Part shown: piece by piece, positions 1 through 6,626 of the stretch
Layout of the letters: each line of letters starts with the position of its first letter
Position numbering within the stretch: position 1 is the first letter of the stretch
DNA from: an uncultured Muribaculaceae bacterium
GTDB lineage: Bacteria > Bacteroidota > Bacteroidia > Bacteroidales > Muribaculaceae
Direction: 5' to 3'
Length of the DNA stretch: 9,562 nucleotides
Assembly: GCA_902494515.1 (NCBI GenBank)
Contig: CABUTS010000084.1
Span: 1 to 9,562 of the forward strand
Notes under the pieces: generated by a model
Database searches by the model: none
Told to the model about the DNA's origin: nothing
Seen by the model: the letters and a program-made list of their open reading frames with translations, nothing else
Position numbers and translations under genes: made by a program

Positions 1-80
1 ATCAGGATATCCTTGTGGAATTCCTGACCGAAAATTCTCTTGAAACCATAGTCTGTAAAGGGATTGATAAACTTGCTCAT
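1..80 (-). CDS. Rpn family PD-(D/E)XK nuclease / putative transposase, N-terminal fragment
   Basis: An open frame starts at the ATG complementary to 78-80 and runs off the left edge, giving 26 complete codons. The product begins MSKFINPFTDYGFKRIFG and continues with QEFHKDIL. This N-terminus is what I recall for the Rpn / PDDEXK_2 family that is abundant in Bacteroidales, where the first residues precede a PD-(D/E)XK nuclease fold. In known members these proteins are DNA endonucleases linked to RecA-independent recombination; many are of unknown role. The catalytic residues lie outside the window, so activity cannot be judged. A good promoter lies just upstream (102-132), giving a leader of roughly 15 bases. 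It is transcribed in the same direction as the lipoprotein gene upstream of it, but the separate promoter argues for independent expression. The family call rests on the first 26 residues only. Confidence 0.8.
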   Translation of the reverse strand, partial: MSKFINPFTDYGFKRIFGQEFHKDIL

Positions 81-101
81 AGTCGGAGTGGGTTGTTTTC
101 G

Positions 102-132
102 CAAAGATACAACCTTTTCGCGACAAATGCAA
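102..132 (-). promoter_or_regulatory. Bacteroidales-type promoter for the Rpn gene
   Basis: On the minus strand TATCTTTG (complement of 102-109) matches the -7 consensus TAnnTTTG, and TTG (complement of 130-132) lies exactly 20 bases upstream as a -33 element. The predicted transcription start is about 15 bases before the ATG at 80. Spacing and both boxes fit the Bacteroides sigma-ABfr promoter model. Confidence 0.65.
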
Positions 133-206
133 GAGCCGCAAAACTTTATTGAAGTGATAAGAAATCAGATTATGAAGGCTAAGGATGCTGGTGTGTTATG
201 TGCGAT

Positions 207-743
207 TTATTCCGGTTTAAATCCGATAGGAGCTTGTGTGACTTCCAGATATGCGGAGTCCTGATTCTTAAGATATACTATCACACGACGAACATCGCCG
301 GTGGTGTTGGGCGAAACTTTGACGCGGATTTTCCCGGTTTCTGATGTCGGGTCCTTGAATGTCGAGCATGTTACGCCGTTGAACGTATAGGTGTAATCCA
401 ATGTGTTGGGATATGATTCGTAACCGTCGGCGGTAAATTGGAGTCTGGGCAGGAAAAGCTCTCCCCGTAACACCGGGCCCTCAGACAACTGCGTATCTGT
501 AACTGATGCCGGGAATTCTTGCAGTCCCATATACTTTATGGGGATTACCTCTTCGCCTCGCTTACTGTAGAGCGTAAGCTCGAACTCCTCGCCTTCGCTG
601 GCTGCTTGATATGACAAGTAATTTGTTCCGGGTGTGCGAAAATAGCCGTAATTTTTATCCGCAATAATTTCATCCTCGCTGCATGCACTTAGGCACAAGC
701 AGGCGGTCACCAAACTTATCATTCCAAATATTAGCTGTTTCAT
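207..743 (-). CDS. Surface lipoprotein, hypothetical, with BACON-like C-terminus
   Basis: This is a 178-residue protein starting at the ATG complementary to 741-743. Residues 1-20 form a hydrophobic signal sequence ending in a lipobox LSAC, with Cys21 as the expected lipidated residue. The residues after it, SEDE, resemble the acidic lipoprotein export signal that sends Bacteroidota lipoproteins to the outer face of the outer membrane. The mature part is beta-rich. Residues about 135-172 (GKIRVKV... RRVIVYLKN... LEVTQAP) resemble the last strands of BACON/Ig-like domains, which commonly close with a V-x-Q-A motif. BACON domains are found in Bacteroidota carbohydrate-binding and mucin-associated proteins, but here the match is partial and no ligand can be named. 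It is transcribed away from the CAZyme operon starting at 1046, so it may belong to a separate unit. I see no hairpin terminator in the 126 bases before the Rpn gene. I do not recognise a specific family. Confidence 0.8.
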   Translation of the reverse strand: MKQLIFGMISLVTACLCLSACSEDEIIADKNYGYFRTPGTNYLSYQAASEGEEFELTLYSKRGEEVIPIKYMGLQEFPASVTDTQLSEGPVLRGELFLPRLQFTADGYESYPNTLDYTYTFNGVTCSTFKDPTSETGKIRVKVSPNTTGDVRRVIVYLKNQDSAYLEVTQAPIGFKPE

Positions 744-853
744 TTCTATTAGGCTTTAACTGTGTGAAACTGTATACAACTTATGAAAGATTAGAAAATC
801 CGGAAATAGACCGTGTTTTTTCAACCTTGTTATCAATGATACTTAGGATATTG

Positions 854-861
854 CAAAGATA
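854..861 (-). promoter_or_regulatory. Candidate -7 box for the lipoprotein gene
   Basis: TATCTTTG on the minus strand is a full match to TAnnTTTG. I see no TTG at the expected -33 distance, so this is a half-supported promoter. It would give a leader of about 100 bases before the ATG at 743, long for this group. The rest of the divergent region 744-1045 is A+T-rich up to about 920, then purine-rich with no structure I can name. Confidence 0.4.
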
Positions 862-1028
862 GGTAATTTTAACTACATCTTTAGGTATTATATATGTTAA
901 AAAGAGTTAACCGATTCAGGTGATACAATTATAAAGGAATGAGGGCGTCGATGATGGGGTGGAATTGAGTGTCGGAGGAGAGGTGAACGTATTATCGTGT
1001 AAAGCCGGATTATATCCGAAAAAATTTG

Positions 1029-1036
1029 TAACTTTA
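1029..1036 (+). promoter_or_regulatory. Weak candidate -7 box before the GH-N operon
   Basis: TAACTTTA matches TAnnTTTG at all but the last base. No -33 TTG is found 19-21 bases upstream. If it is used, the transcript would begin close to 1040-1046, so the operon's first gene would be almost leaderless. This is offered only because no better plus-strand box was seen between 744 and 1045. Confidence 0.25.
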
Positions 1037-1045
1037 CTGATGATT

Positions 1046-2521
1046 ATGAAACAGACCCGAAATATTGCTTTGGCTGTCGCTATGGCAGCATGTTCGACCG
1101 CGGCGCATGCCGAGGTGACGGTGTATCCCGCAGGAAAGGATGTGCCTACAATCCAGGACTTTACCATTGACGTGCGGCAAAGCGGCTCGCAGGAGTGGCT
1201 CCCCGTTGACGCCTACCCCGTAGTGCTCCAGAATACCGACCTTAAAGGTGGTAAAGTAGTTACTGTCAACGAAACCGCCTCCACGGCTTACTTCGATTTC
1301 GACGGCACAGTCGAGGTGCGCGTCATCTCCAACAAGGCTGCCGTCGACTCCGCCCGGATCCGTCCGCTCTCCTATAAACTGACCCCGAAAATCGACGGCG
1401 ACACCCTCTTTTTCACCCTCGCACGTCCCGTCAACATCTCGGTTGAGGTCAACGGCGACATCTTCCATAACCTCCACCTCTTTGCCAACCCGCTCGACAC
1501 CAACCGCCCGTCGGCCAAGGTGCTCAAGAACCTCAAGAAGCATAAAGATCTGATTTACTTCGGTCCCGGTCTCCATATTATTGCTGAAAAGGGGATGAAA
1601 ATTCCCTCGAACACAACGGTTTACGTCGACGGGGGCGCGCTGGTTCAGGGTCAGCTTGTGGCTGACAGCGTCGAGAACGTCCGCTTCTTCGGTCGTGGTG
1701 AAATCCGCCCGAAAGGGCGCGGCGAGGGCATATACATCAGGAACTCCCGCAACATCGAGGCCGAGGGGGTGATTGTGTCGCAGATTCCCGTCGGCGGCAG
1801 CGACTCAGTGACCATCACCAACGTTAAGTCGCTGACCAACTACGGCTGGGGCGACGGCATGAACGTATTCGCCAGCGACAACGTGCACTACGACCGCGTT
1901 TTCTGCCGTAACAGCGACGATTGCTCCACCATCTACGCTACCCGCAAGGGATTTGTCGGCGGATGCCGCAACTTCCTGATGGAGAACTCCACCCTCTGGG
2001 CCGACGTGGCTCACCCGATCATGATCGGCCTGCACGGTGCCGCCACTGAAATCGGGCTCGATGCCCCGGCCGACACCATCTGCAACGTCATTTACCGCAA
2101 CCTCGACATCCTCGACCAGCACGAGCTGCAGAAGGATTACCAGGGTGTTTTCGGCATCAGCTGCGGCGACAACAACTTCGTGCGCAACCTGCTGTTCGAG
2201 GATATCCGCGTGGAGGATTTCCGCTGCGGCCAGCTCTTCAACATCCGCATTTTCTTCAACGACAAATACTGCAAGGCCCCCGGTTCGCTTGTCGAAAACG
2301 TTACCTTCAAGGATATCACCTACAGCGGCTCGCACGCCTCGACCTCGATAATCTGCGGCTACGACGAAAACCGTGTGGTCCGGAACCTCATCTTCGACAA
2401 CGTCGTAATCAACGGTGTACGTCTGTCGCAGGATATGCCCGGCAAGCCGAAATGGTATAAACCCGGCGATATGTGTGACATCTATATCGGCAACCATGTC
2501 AAGAACGTAATCTACAAGTAA
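1046..2521 (+). CDS. Secreted clan GH-N (GH28/GH49-like) beta-helix glycoside hydrolase
   Basis: This 491-residue protein is numbered from the ATG at 1046, which begins the signal peptide MKQTRNIALAVAMAAC and ends at a probable AHA|E cleavage near residue 22. An ATG at 1040 would add two residues, and the frame is open back to 959, but that extension would bury the signal peptide. Cys16 could in principle be a lipobox cysteine, though the motif is poor. Residues about 23-170 look like an N-terminal beta-sandwich ending in HNLHLFANP. Residues about 185-470 are a right-handed parallel beta-helix rich in repeated VENVRFFG / VRNLIFDNV rungs. Candidate catalytic residues are Asp270 in GWGDG, the Asp291-Asp292 pair in NSDDC, and His330 in GLHG. 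They correspond to the NTD, DD and GHG motifs of GH28, and clan GH-N also includes GH49 dextranases. Substrate cannot be read: polygalacturonate-type or another glycan. It lies 50 bases upstream of a lyase-like gene and is probably co-transcribed with it. Confidence 0.82.
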   Translation: MKQTRNIALAVAMAACSTAAHAEVTVYPAGKDVPTIQDFTIDVRQSGSQEWLPVDAYPVVLQNTDLKGGKVVTVNETASTAYFDFDGTVEVRVISNKAAVDSARIRPLSYKLTPKIDGDTLFFTLARPVNISVEVNGDIFHNLHLFANPLDTNRPSAKVLKNLKKHKDLIYFGPGLHIIAEKGMKIPSNTTVYVDGGALVQGQLVADSVENVRFFGRGEIRPKGRGEGIYIRNSRNIEAEGVIVSQIPVGGSDSVTITNVKSLTNYGWGDGMNVFASDNVHYDRVFCRNSDDCSTIYATRKGFVGGCRNFLMENSTLWADVAHPIMIGLHGAATEIGLDAPADTICNVIYRNLDILDQHELQKDYQGVFGISCGDNNFVRNLLFEDIRVEDFRCGQLFNIRIFFNDKYCKAPGSLVENVTFKDITYSGSHASTSIICGYDENRVVRNLIFDNVVINGVRLSQDMPGKPKWYKPGDMCDIYIGNHVKNVIYK

Positions 2522-2571
2522 AATTCCGAAACTCCAATCAGCTCATACGCAGAGATATAACCTCAATACAC

Positions 2572-4821
2572 ATGAAACGACTCCTTGCCATACTTCTGCT
2601 CCTCCCCGCCTTGCTCCTGCAGGCCCAGAACATCAAGCACCCCTCGCTGCTCTTCACCCCCCAGAAGGTCGAGGCAGCCAAAAAGCACGTCGAAAAGGAT
2701 TCGGCCTACGCTGCCGCCTGGCAGAAAATCCTCGCCGAAGCCGACCTGCAGCTTCAGAAAGGGGATGTCCGCAAACTCGAATACCCGGCCCTTGCCTACC
2801 GGATGACCGGCGACCGCAAGTATGCCGATAAAATCAAGGAGGTGCTCCTGAAGACCGCAAAAGTGGAGTCGTGGGGCGACCGCGAGATGATGGCGCGCAA
2901 GCCGGCATGGCGCAGCGAGCTGCAGATGGCCCACCGCGCTTTCCAGCTGGCTGTCGCATACGACGCTGTGTATGACATCCTTACCCCCTCGGAACGTAAG
3001 GAGATCGCCACGGGCCTCTACCGCCTTGCCGTGGAGCCGCTGCTCGGCGACTGGGTGAACGAACCGACCCGCATCCACTCGCTCAACTCCATGGGCCACA
3101 ACTGGTGGACCTCCTGCGCCGGGATGGGCGGCCTGCTCGCCCTCGCCATCAGCAACGAGCTCCCCGAAGCCCGCAAGGGGGCCGAAGCAGTGATTGAAGC
3201 CCTTCCCGAATGGTTCGACTTCGCCGGCGACGTCATCCAGCACAAGCCCAAGACCTTCGACCGCAACGGCGGTATGTACGAGAGCATCAACTACGCCAGC
3301 TTCGGCATCACCGAGGCGCTGCTTTTCCGTCAGGCATGGCTCAACTCCCACCCCGGCGCCAAGCTCGAGGAGATTCCGCAGATGAAGTATCTCGCATCCT
3401 TCTTCTGCGAGGTCTGCTATCCCCGCGACGGAATATTATACAGCATCAACTTCGGCGACAGCCACAAGAACGTGACCGGTGAAAGTTCGATGATTCTTGC
3501 CTATAACATGGGTGAGAAGGACCCCGATGCCCTCTGGTATATCAACCAGCTGGAACCGGGGCAGCACCGCGAAGGTTTCCCGCTGAACTTCCCGATGGGT
3601 TTCCTCTATACCCCCGACCTCACCAATGCTCCCGCCACTCCGGATCTCCCCACCTCTCACCTCTGGGAGGATTTCGGCTGGGCCACGATGCGCGATTCCT
3701 GGGCAAAGAACGCCACGATGCTCGCCGTGAAGTCCGGCATGACCTGGAACCATTCCCATGCCGACGCCAATTCGCTGATTCTCTTCCATAAAGGTGCCGA
3801 CATCATCAAGGACGCCGGCAACTGCAGCTACGGCAAGCCCGAATACCGCAACTATTTCTTCCAGAGCGACGCCCATAACATTGTGAAATTCAACGGCGAA
3901 GGACAGCCCTCCTACCAGCAGTACCACGGCTCGATGCTCCCCGGCTCGGTCAGCAATCTGCTTGACGGCGGCAACATCAAGTATGTGCTTGCCGACGGCA
4001 CCGGTCCGATGTCGCACGCTTTCGACCGCAATTTCCGTTCGTTTGTCTGGGTCGACAATGTCATCTACGTCATCGATGACATCCATTCCCATAAGCCCGG
4101 CAATTTCGAATGGCTCTGGCATCCCGGCGGCAAGGCCGAGAAGAAGGGCTTCGACCTGAACATCACCGACGGCCAGTCGGCTGTCTCCATCCGTCCGATT
4201 TATCCCCGTCCGCTGGCCTACAGCAACTACGTCCACGACTATCCCGAAGACCTCCGCTGGGAGGTGCGTCAGGGCCCGACCGAGGATCTCAAGGGAACCG
4301 AGGAATATTACGCCTTTCTGCTTCCCGGCAAAACCGACCGCGTGAAAGCGCTGACCGCCATCACCCTCAAGGATACTCCCGACCAGAAGGAGCTTCCGCA
4401 GTTCCAGACCCGCGATGGAAAGGACTGGATCGGTCTGCGCGTAACCTACAAGGGGAAAGTCACAGACTTGTATATCAATCAGCTGGCCGACGGGCGGCTG
4501 ATGCATCTCAACTCCTGGATTGACTGCGACGGCTGGACCACCGATGCCTATATGCTCGTCGTCACCTACCCCGAAGGGGGCAGCACCGCCAACCCCACGG
4601 AGGTGTTTATCGACCACGGCAGCTCGCTGCGCCGCGGCAAGGAGGTCTGGTTCTCATCACTGGCCAAGCTGAACGTCATCGCCCGTGGCGAGGGGAACAC
4701 CATGAACCTCACGGTCAACGGCCAGCCCCGCCTCCACTTCGCCTACCGCACCTCCCTGCCGAAAGTCAGAATCAATGGCAAGGAATCCTCTCAGTCCGGC
4801 GCGAAGTTCACCAAGCTGTAA
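2572..4821 (+). CDS. Secreted heparinase II/III-like polysaccharide lyase
   Basis: This is a 749-residue exported protein. Residues 1-18 form a leucine-rich signal peptide (MKRLLAILLLLPALLLQA), cleaved before or at Gln19. Residues about 20-350 look helical and fit the alpha/alpha toroid of uronate lyases, with MGHNWW at 174-179 and GMYESINY at 234-241. From about 364 (LWEDFGWATMRDSW) a beta-sandwich begins with the heparinase II/III signature HSHADANS at 394-401, followed by KDAGNCSYG at 413-421 and SDAHN at 432-436. His176, Tyr241, His394 and His396 are plausible catalytic or metal-site residues by family analogy. The reaction would be beta-elimination of a uronate-containing polysaccharide (heparan, hyaluronan, alginate or a plant acidic glycan), probably in the periplasm or at the cell surface. 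The PL family number cannot be assigned by eye. It lies 50 bases after the GH-N gene with no promoter box between them, so an operon is likely. A long inverted repeat follows 29 bases after its stop. Confidence 0.85.
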   Translation: MKRLLAILLLLPALLLQAQNIKHPSLLFTPQKVEAAKKHVEKDSAYAAAWQKILAEADLQLQKGDVRKLEYPALAYRMTGDRKYADKIKEVLLKTAKVESWGDREMMARKPAWRSELQMAHRAFQLAVAYDAVYDILTPSERKEIATGLYRLAVEPLLGDWVNEPTRIHSLNSMGHNWWTSCAGMGGLLALAISNELPEARKGAEAVIEALPEWFDFAGDVIQHKPKTFDRNGGMYESINYASFGITEALLFRQAWLNSHPGAKLEEIPQMKYLASFFCEVCYPRDGILYSINFGDSHKNVTGESSMILAYNMGEKDPDALWYINQLEPGQHREGFPLNFPMGFLYTPDLTNAPATPDLPTSHLWEDFGWATMRDSWAKNATMLAVKSGMTWNHSHADANSLILFHKGADIIKDAGNCSYGKPEYRNYFFQSDAHNIVKFNGEGQPSYQQYHGSMLPGSVSNLLDGGNIKYVLADGTGPMSHAFDRNFRSFVWVDNVIYVIDDIHSHKPGNFEWLWHPGGKAEKKGFDLNITDGQSAVSIRPIYPRPLAYSNYVHDYPEDLRWEVRQGPTEDLKGTEEYYAFLLPGKTDRVKALTAITLKDTPDQKELPQFQTRDGKDWIGLRVTYKGKVTDLYINQLADGRLMHLNSWIDCDGWTTDAYMLVVTYPEGGSTANPTEVFIDHGSSLRRGKEVWFSSLAKLNVIARGEGNTMNLTVNGQPRLHFAYRTSLPKVRINGKESSQSGAKFTKL

Positions 4822-4850
4822 TAAAATCTCATAAGAAGCTAATAAATTTT

Positions 4851-4905
4851 CATAGCATCGTACGGACGTGCCTTCAGTCTGAAGGTACGTCCGTACGTTG
4901 CTATG
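4851..4905. terminator. 27-bp near-perfect inverted repeat, probable terminator
   Basis: Bases 4851-4877 pair with 4879-4905 around a single central T at 4878. Of 27 pairs, 25 are Watson-Crick, one is a G-T wobble (4870/4886) and one is a T-T mismatch (4858/4898). Five more pairs (4844-4848 with 4909-4913) can form beyond an internal loop. It sits after the lyase stop and before the beta-helix gene, as a terminator would. However, the T-run at 4925-4930 is about 20 bases beyond the stem, so classical intrinsic termination is not certain. A dispersed repeat element or an RNA-processing site is an alternative. The inverted repeat itself is unmistakable; its function is inferred. Confidence 0.65.
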
Positions 4906-5007
4906 ATGAATTTTATAATACAAATTTTTTGCTTTTTCATTGAGTAAAGGGAAATTCACGCGCGTATTAATGGGTAAACTAATAATTCCCCCAACCTAAA
5001 ATCGACA

Positions 5008-6600
5008 ATGAAAAAGATTTTTACTCTCCTCTCGGCCGCTCTGATCGGCGGCGCCGTTTGCTCGGCACAGGTCACCATCGGTGAAACCTCTTATGCTAAC
5101 CTCAACGATGCAGTGGCAGCTGCCGCCGAAGGCGATGTCATCATGATCAACGAGGACATCACCATCAACAACCGCGTCAACCTCACCGACGTAGACAACC
5201 TCTCCGTGAAGGCTGCCGACGGTGTCACAGTCAACTGCCTTGTAAAGAACAAGCTCGCCTTCCTCGTCAAGAAGACTGCTACCCTCGAGAACCTCAACAT
5301 GGTTTACGTCGAGGCTGATGCTTCAAACCAGGGCCTGATTGAATGTTCCACCGGCGCCGGCAAGCTCACCATCAAAAACTGCACCGTCAGTGATTTCAAC
5401 ACAACCAGCAGTCAGGGAGTGGTTTCCGTCAAGGGTGGCGGTCATGCTAATTTCAACGGCTTCGCCGTCAATACAACTACAGTTCCCGAAGGCCGCGGTG
5501 AGGTCTTTTTCGGCACAAGCGGTTCCACCCTCTCGGGCAATTCCACAGCTTCGATCTTCCTCGAGAAAAACCTGAATGTAACTGCCAATGCTGACTTCGC
5601 TCCCGACCAGGTCGTTAATATCTATATCGACGGAAACCGAACCGAGGGTTCCACCGTTGTCGCCGGCACTGAAGATGCCAGCAAGTTCCACCTCGTAAGC
5701 GATGTTTTCAAACTCAAAGCCAGCAACGGCAACCTCATTGCAGCTGACATCAACGAAGTTGCTGCCGCGACCATCGGCACCGCTGAATACGACAGCTTCG
5801 ACGCTGCTCTCGCTGCTGTTCAGGAAGGCGAAACCATCATCGTAAACAAGAACCTTGATTTCTCCGGCCGCGTGAACTTCCAGAAGGAATTCGCCTTCAC
5901 CGTTCAGGGCGCCAACAGCGACATCACCCTCTCCTCCGATGCCGGCAACAAGAGTCTCTCGTTCCTCGTAAACCAGCCTATTACTCTCAAGGATCTTACT
6001 CTCGCATGGACCGGCGGTGAGAACGCCAGCTCCTTCGTTGAGTGCTCCGGTGCTGCCGGCAACCTCACCCTCGACAACGTCACCATCTCCGGTGTGAACA
6101 CCACCTCCGCTCAGGGTGTCATCGCCCTCAAGAACAAGGGTGTCGCTACCCTCAACAATGTAACCTTCACCGGCTGCACCGTTCCCGAAGGCCGCGGAGA
6201 AGTCTTCATCGGCCAAAGCGGTTCTACCTTCGCCGGCACCACCAACGCTTCGATCTACATCGAAAAGAGCCTCTCGATCAACGGCGCTGACTTCGCTCCC
6301 GCCGCTCCGGTGAAACTCTACCTCGACGCTGCCCGCACCGCAGGTTCCGACGTTGTTCTCGGCACCACCAACCTCGACAACTTCGATCTTCAGGGCAGCG
6401 ATTTCAGTCTCGCCACCAAGGACGGCAACATCATCGCCGTTGAATACGGTCAGTCGGGCATCGAGGAAGTTGAAGCCGCCGACACTGCCGACGCAGTTTA
6501 CTATAATGTCAACGGTGTAGCTGTAGACGCCGCCAACCTCGTCCCCGGCCTCTACATCCGCGTCCAGGGCGCCAAAGCCACCAAAATCCTTGTTAAGTAA
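5008..6600 (+). CDS. Secreted tandem beta-helix repeat protein with short C-terminal sorting-like tail
   Basis: This 530-residue protein starts at MKKIFTLLSAALIGGAVCSAQ, a clear signal peptide ending near residue 20. The mature part is two homologous units, about residues 22-252 and 253-482, offset by 233 residues. Each begins with a TIG...Y...AV/AL..A..G motif, continues through asparagine- and valine-rich rungs (for example NLTLDNVTISG) typical of a right-handed parallel beta-helix, and contains the exact octapeptide VPEGRGEV (159-166 and 392-399) followed by F..(T/Q)SGST. The tail, about 483-530, contains IEEVEA and then YYNVNGVAVDAANLVPGLYI and ends in KATKILVK. This resembles the short C-terminal domains (type IX sorting-like) on many Bacteroidota exported proteins. 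No catalytic motif is visible, so a structural, adhesive or glycan-binding surface role is more likely than an enzyme, but the function is unknown. The leader (4906-5007) is A+T-rich; no convincing promoter box was found. A truncated relative follows immediately. Confidence 0.85.
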   Translation: MKKIFTLLSAALIGGAVCSAQVTIGETSYANLNDAVAAAAEGDVIMINEDITINNRVNLTDVDNLSVKAADGVTVNCLVKNKLAFLVKKTATLENLNMVYVEADASNQGLIECSTGAGKLTIKNCTVSDFNTTSSQGVVSVKGGGHANFNGFAVNTTTVPEGRGEVFFGTSGSTLSGNSTASIFLEKNLNVTANADFAPDQVVNIYIDGNRTEGSTVVAGTEDASKFHLVSDVFKLKASNGNLIAADINEVAAATIGTAEYDSFDAALAAVQEGETIIVNKNLDFSGRVNFQKEFAFTVQGANSDITLSSDAGNKSLSFLVNQPITLKDLTLAWTGGENASSFVECSGAAGNLTLDNVTISGVNTTSAQGVIALKNKGVATLNNVTFTGCTVPEGRGEVFIGQSGSTFAGTTNASIYIEKSLSINGADFAPAAPVKLYLDAARTAGSDVVLGTTNLDNFDLQGSDFSLATKDGNIIAVEYGQSGIEEVEAADTADAVYYNVNGVAVDAANLVPGLYIRVQGAKATKILVK

Positions 6601-6608
6601 TCTGTTGC

Positions 6609-6624
6609 AATTAGTAATTAGTAA
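6609..6624. repeat. AATTAGT heptamer array, about 2.3 copies
   Basis: Two full AATTAGT units (6609-6615 and 6616-6622) plus two bases follow the stop of the intact beta-helix gene by eight bases. They abut the first homologous codon of the truncated copy. Because seven is not a multiple of three, the array carries stop codons in shifting frames; the TAA at 6615-6617 closes the frame of the downstream copy. Confidence 0.85.
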
Positions 6625-6626
6625 CC

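Noticed and set aside
959..1045. N-terminal extension of the GH-N gene from the ATG at 959
   Set aside because: The 29 extra residues would precede a clear signal peptide, and the purine-rich bases near 971-984 are not placed to serve either ATG. Bacteroidota do not depend on Shine-Dalgarno sites.
1805..2497. 230-residue open frame antisense to the GH-N gene
   Set aside because: It is a shadow of the plus-strand coding sequence, biased to valine, alanine and glutamate, with no recognisable motif.
3436..4617. 393-residue open frame antisense to the lyase-like gene
   Set aside because: It mirrors a G+C-rich coding strand. Its product is low in complexity (runs of valine, glycine and glutamate) and matches no family, while the plus-strand frame carries a signal peptide and the heparinase signature.
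4940..4972. Promoter for the tandem beta-helix gene (TTG, 22 bases, TATTAATG)
   Set aside because: The -7 box lacks the central TT of TAnnTTTG and the spacer is long, so support is too thin to list as a feature.
5323..6216. 297-residue open frame antisense to the tandem beta-helix gene
   Set aside because: It is a frame mirror of a repetitive gene; the apparent repeats in the product are inherited from the sense-strand duplication.
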